Assembly: GCF_051014685.1 (NCBI RefSeq) | Contig: NW_027478913.1 | Span: 310,001 to 374,000, forward strand | DNA from: Ptiloglossa arizonensis | Lineage: Eukaryota; Arthropoda; Insecta; Hymenoptera; Colletidae | Length of the DNA stretch: 64,000 bases | Direction: 5' to 3' | Shown here: positions 62,931 through 64,000 of the stretch, piece by piece | How the letters are laid out: each line of letters begins with the position of its first letter | How positions within the stretch are numbered: position 1 is the first letter of the stretch | Position numbers and translations under genes: made by a program | Notes under the pieces: model-generated | Told to the model about the DNA's origin: nothing | Databases searched by the model: none | What the model saw: the letters and a program-made list of their open reading frames with translations, nothing else

Positions 62931-64000
62931 AACTAGAACGGCCTGGGGGAAAAGTACACCTACCGTTGTAATCGGTCGAGTTTCTACTTTCAGATGCAAC
63001 AGAAATTTTGCGGATTGATCAATCCGTTCGCGAGATATGGCAGTTTGGAGATAAGAAACGCTCGAGAAACTCAAAATTTTCGCAGTTCTGATGCTCGAAA
63101 TGAATAACTGGAACGGCCTAGGGGAAAACTACACATACCGTTGTAATCGGGCGAGTTTCTACTTTCAGATGCAACAGAAATTTTGCGGGTTGGTCAATCC
63201 GTTCGCGAGATATGGCAGTTTGGAGGTAAGAAACGCTTGAGAAACTCAAAATTTTCGCATTTCTGATGCTCGACACGAATAACTAGAACGGCCTAGGGGA
63301 AAAGTACGCATACCGTTGTAATCGGGCTAGTTTCTACTTTCAGATGCAACAGAAATTTTGCGGATTGGTCAATCCGTTCGCGAGATATGGCAGTTTGGAG
63401 GTAAGAAACGCTTGAGAAACTCAAAATTTTCGCAGTTCTGGTGCTCGAAACGAATAAATAGAACGGCCTAGGGGAAAACTAGACCTACCGTTGTAATCGG
63501 GCGAGTTTCTACTTTCAGATGCAACAGAAATTTTGCGGATTGATCAATCCGTTCGCGAGATATGGCAGTTTAGAGATAAGAAACGCTTGAGAAACTCAAA
63601 ATTTTCGCAGTTCTGATGCTCGAAACGAGTAACTAGAACGGCCTAGGGGAAAAGTACGCATACCGTTGTAATCGGGCGAGTTTCTACTTTCAGAAGCAAC
63701 AGAAATTTTGCGGATTGGTCAATCCGTTCGCGAGATATGGCAGTTTGTAGGTAAGAAACGCTTGAGTTACTCAAAATTTTCGCAGTTCTGATGCTCGAAA
63801 CGAATAACTAGAACGGCCTAGGGGAAAACTACACCTACCGTTGTAATCGGGCGAGTTTCTACTTTCAGATGCAACAGAAATTTTGCGGATTGATCAATCC
63901 GTTCGCGAGATATGGCAGTTTGGAGATAAGAAGCGCTTGAGAAACTCAAAATTTTCGCAGTTCTGATGCTCGAAACGAGTAACTAGAACGGCCTAGGGGA

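Larger units (their letters stand above)
1..64000 (+). repeat. 175-bp tandem satellite array filling the whole window
   Basis: The same 175-bp unit recurs head-to-tail from the first to the last base. The landmark TTCTACTTTC falls at 1, 176, 351 and 526, and the last monomer start is at 63,857. That is 365 units minus 19 bp, so no partial unit or foreign insert is needed. All units read in one orientation. No gene, tRNA, rRNA or mobile element interrupts the array, and it continues beyond both ends. Nucleosome-scale units in a long homogenised array with higher-order repeats are typical of eukaryotic centromeric or pericentromeric satellites. That role is inferred, as nothing in the window proves kinetochore function. 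I do not recognise the family. Confidence 0.98.
54000..64000 (+). repeat. Region D: mixed 4- and 8-monomer repeats
   Basis: Diagnostic monomers are GTTTGTAGGTAAG with TTGAGTTACTC (near 55,170, 55,870, 61,120, 61,820, 62,520 and 63,747), AAGAAGCGC with TTCGCCGTTC, and GGGCAAGTTTC. Bases ~54,541-54,955 match ~63,291-63,705 at offset 8,750 (50 monomers). No indels were found from 54.0 kb to the end, so the 175-bp phase is unbroken for 10 kb. The window stops mid-monomer at phase 144. Confidence 0.8.

Noticed and set aside
1..64000. CRISPR array
   Set aside because: The unit is a continuous 175-bp repeat with no alternation of short repeat and unique spacer, and no cas genes are present.
1..64000. 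Transposable element or retroelement inserts
   Set aside because: The 175-bp phase runs unbroken apart from single-base indels, so there is no room for an insert, terminal repeat or target-site duplication.
1..64000. rDNA, tRNA or 5S arrays
   Set aside because: No sequence resembling rRNA or tRNA conserved cores was seen. The unit length and the continuous repeat without spacer do not fit.

Overview
This 64-kb window is one uninterrupted tandem-repeat (satellite DNA) array. I find no protein-coding gene, RNA gene, transposon or unique sequence in it. The unit is a 175-bp monomer in head-to-tail orientation throughout; every line reads in the same direction, with no inversion. Bookkeeping closes exactly: the window holds 365 complete monomers plus 144 bp of the next, with a net loss of 19 bp. 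I could account for those 19 bp as 25 single-base deletions and 6 single-base insertions, which reduce to only six distinct indel types copied around the array. The array runs off both ends, so its true length is unknown.

A nucleosome-sized unit, tens of kilobases of homogeneous array and nested higher-order repeats (HORs) are typical of eukaryotic centromeric or pericentromeric satellite. I do not recognise the satellite family and cannot name the organism. The monomer is about 43% GC and carries about 12 CpG, more than its C and G content predicts.

Layout. (A) 1 to ~17.9 kb: HOR family A, anchored by recurring marker monomers at spacings of 10, 11, 12, 13 or 14 monomers, with a near-identical 2,448-bp tandem duplication (8.2-13.1 kb) and three dimer (350-bp) duplications. 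(Transition) ~17.9-20.4 kb: more divergent monomers with a 700-bp duplication. (B) ~20.4-38.3 kb: HOR family B, with 13-, 16- and 22-monomer spacings and its own indel markers. (C) ~37.8-54 kb: 10-monomer and 6-monomer tandem duplications, with B-type blocks reappearing at ~43-46 kb. (D) ~54-64 kb: 4- and 8-monomer duplications. Regions C and D also share a patchy 38-39-monomer (~6.65-6.8 kb) super-period.

Within the monomer the most notable features are: a 16-bp dyad (CGGATT-4 nt-AATCCG) whose arms are mostly kept while its centre varies, becoming a perfect palindrome in GATC and GGCC variants; a 17-bp element with partial similarity to the mammalian CENP-B box; a short TTGAG-AAA-CTCAA hairpin; and two phased A/T tracts. 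All duplications are whole-monomer multiples, so the array seems to grow by in-register exchange or slippage. The short reading frames that exist are by-products of the repeat (175 = 3x58+1, so the frame shifts at each monomer) and are not annotated as genes. Region edges are approximate, because they are set by the nearest distinguishing base.
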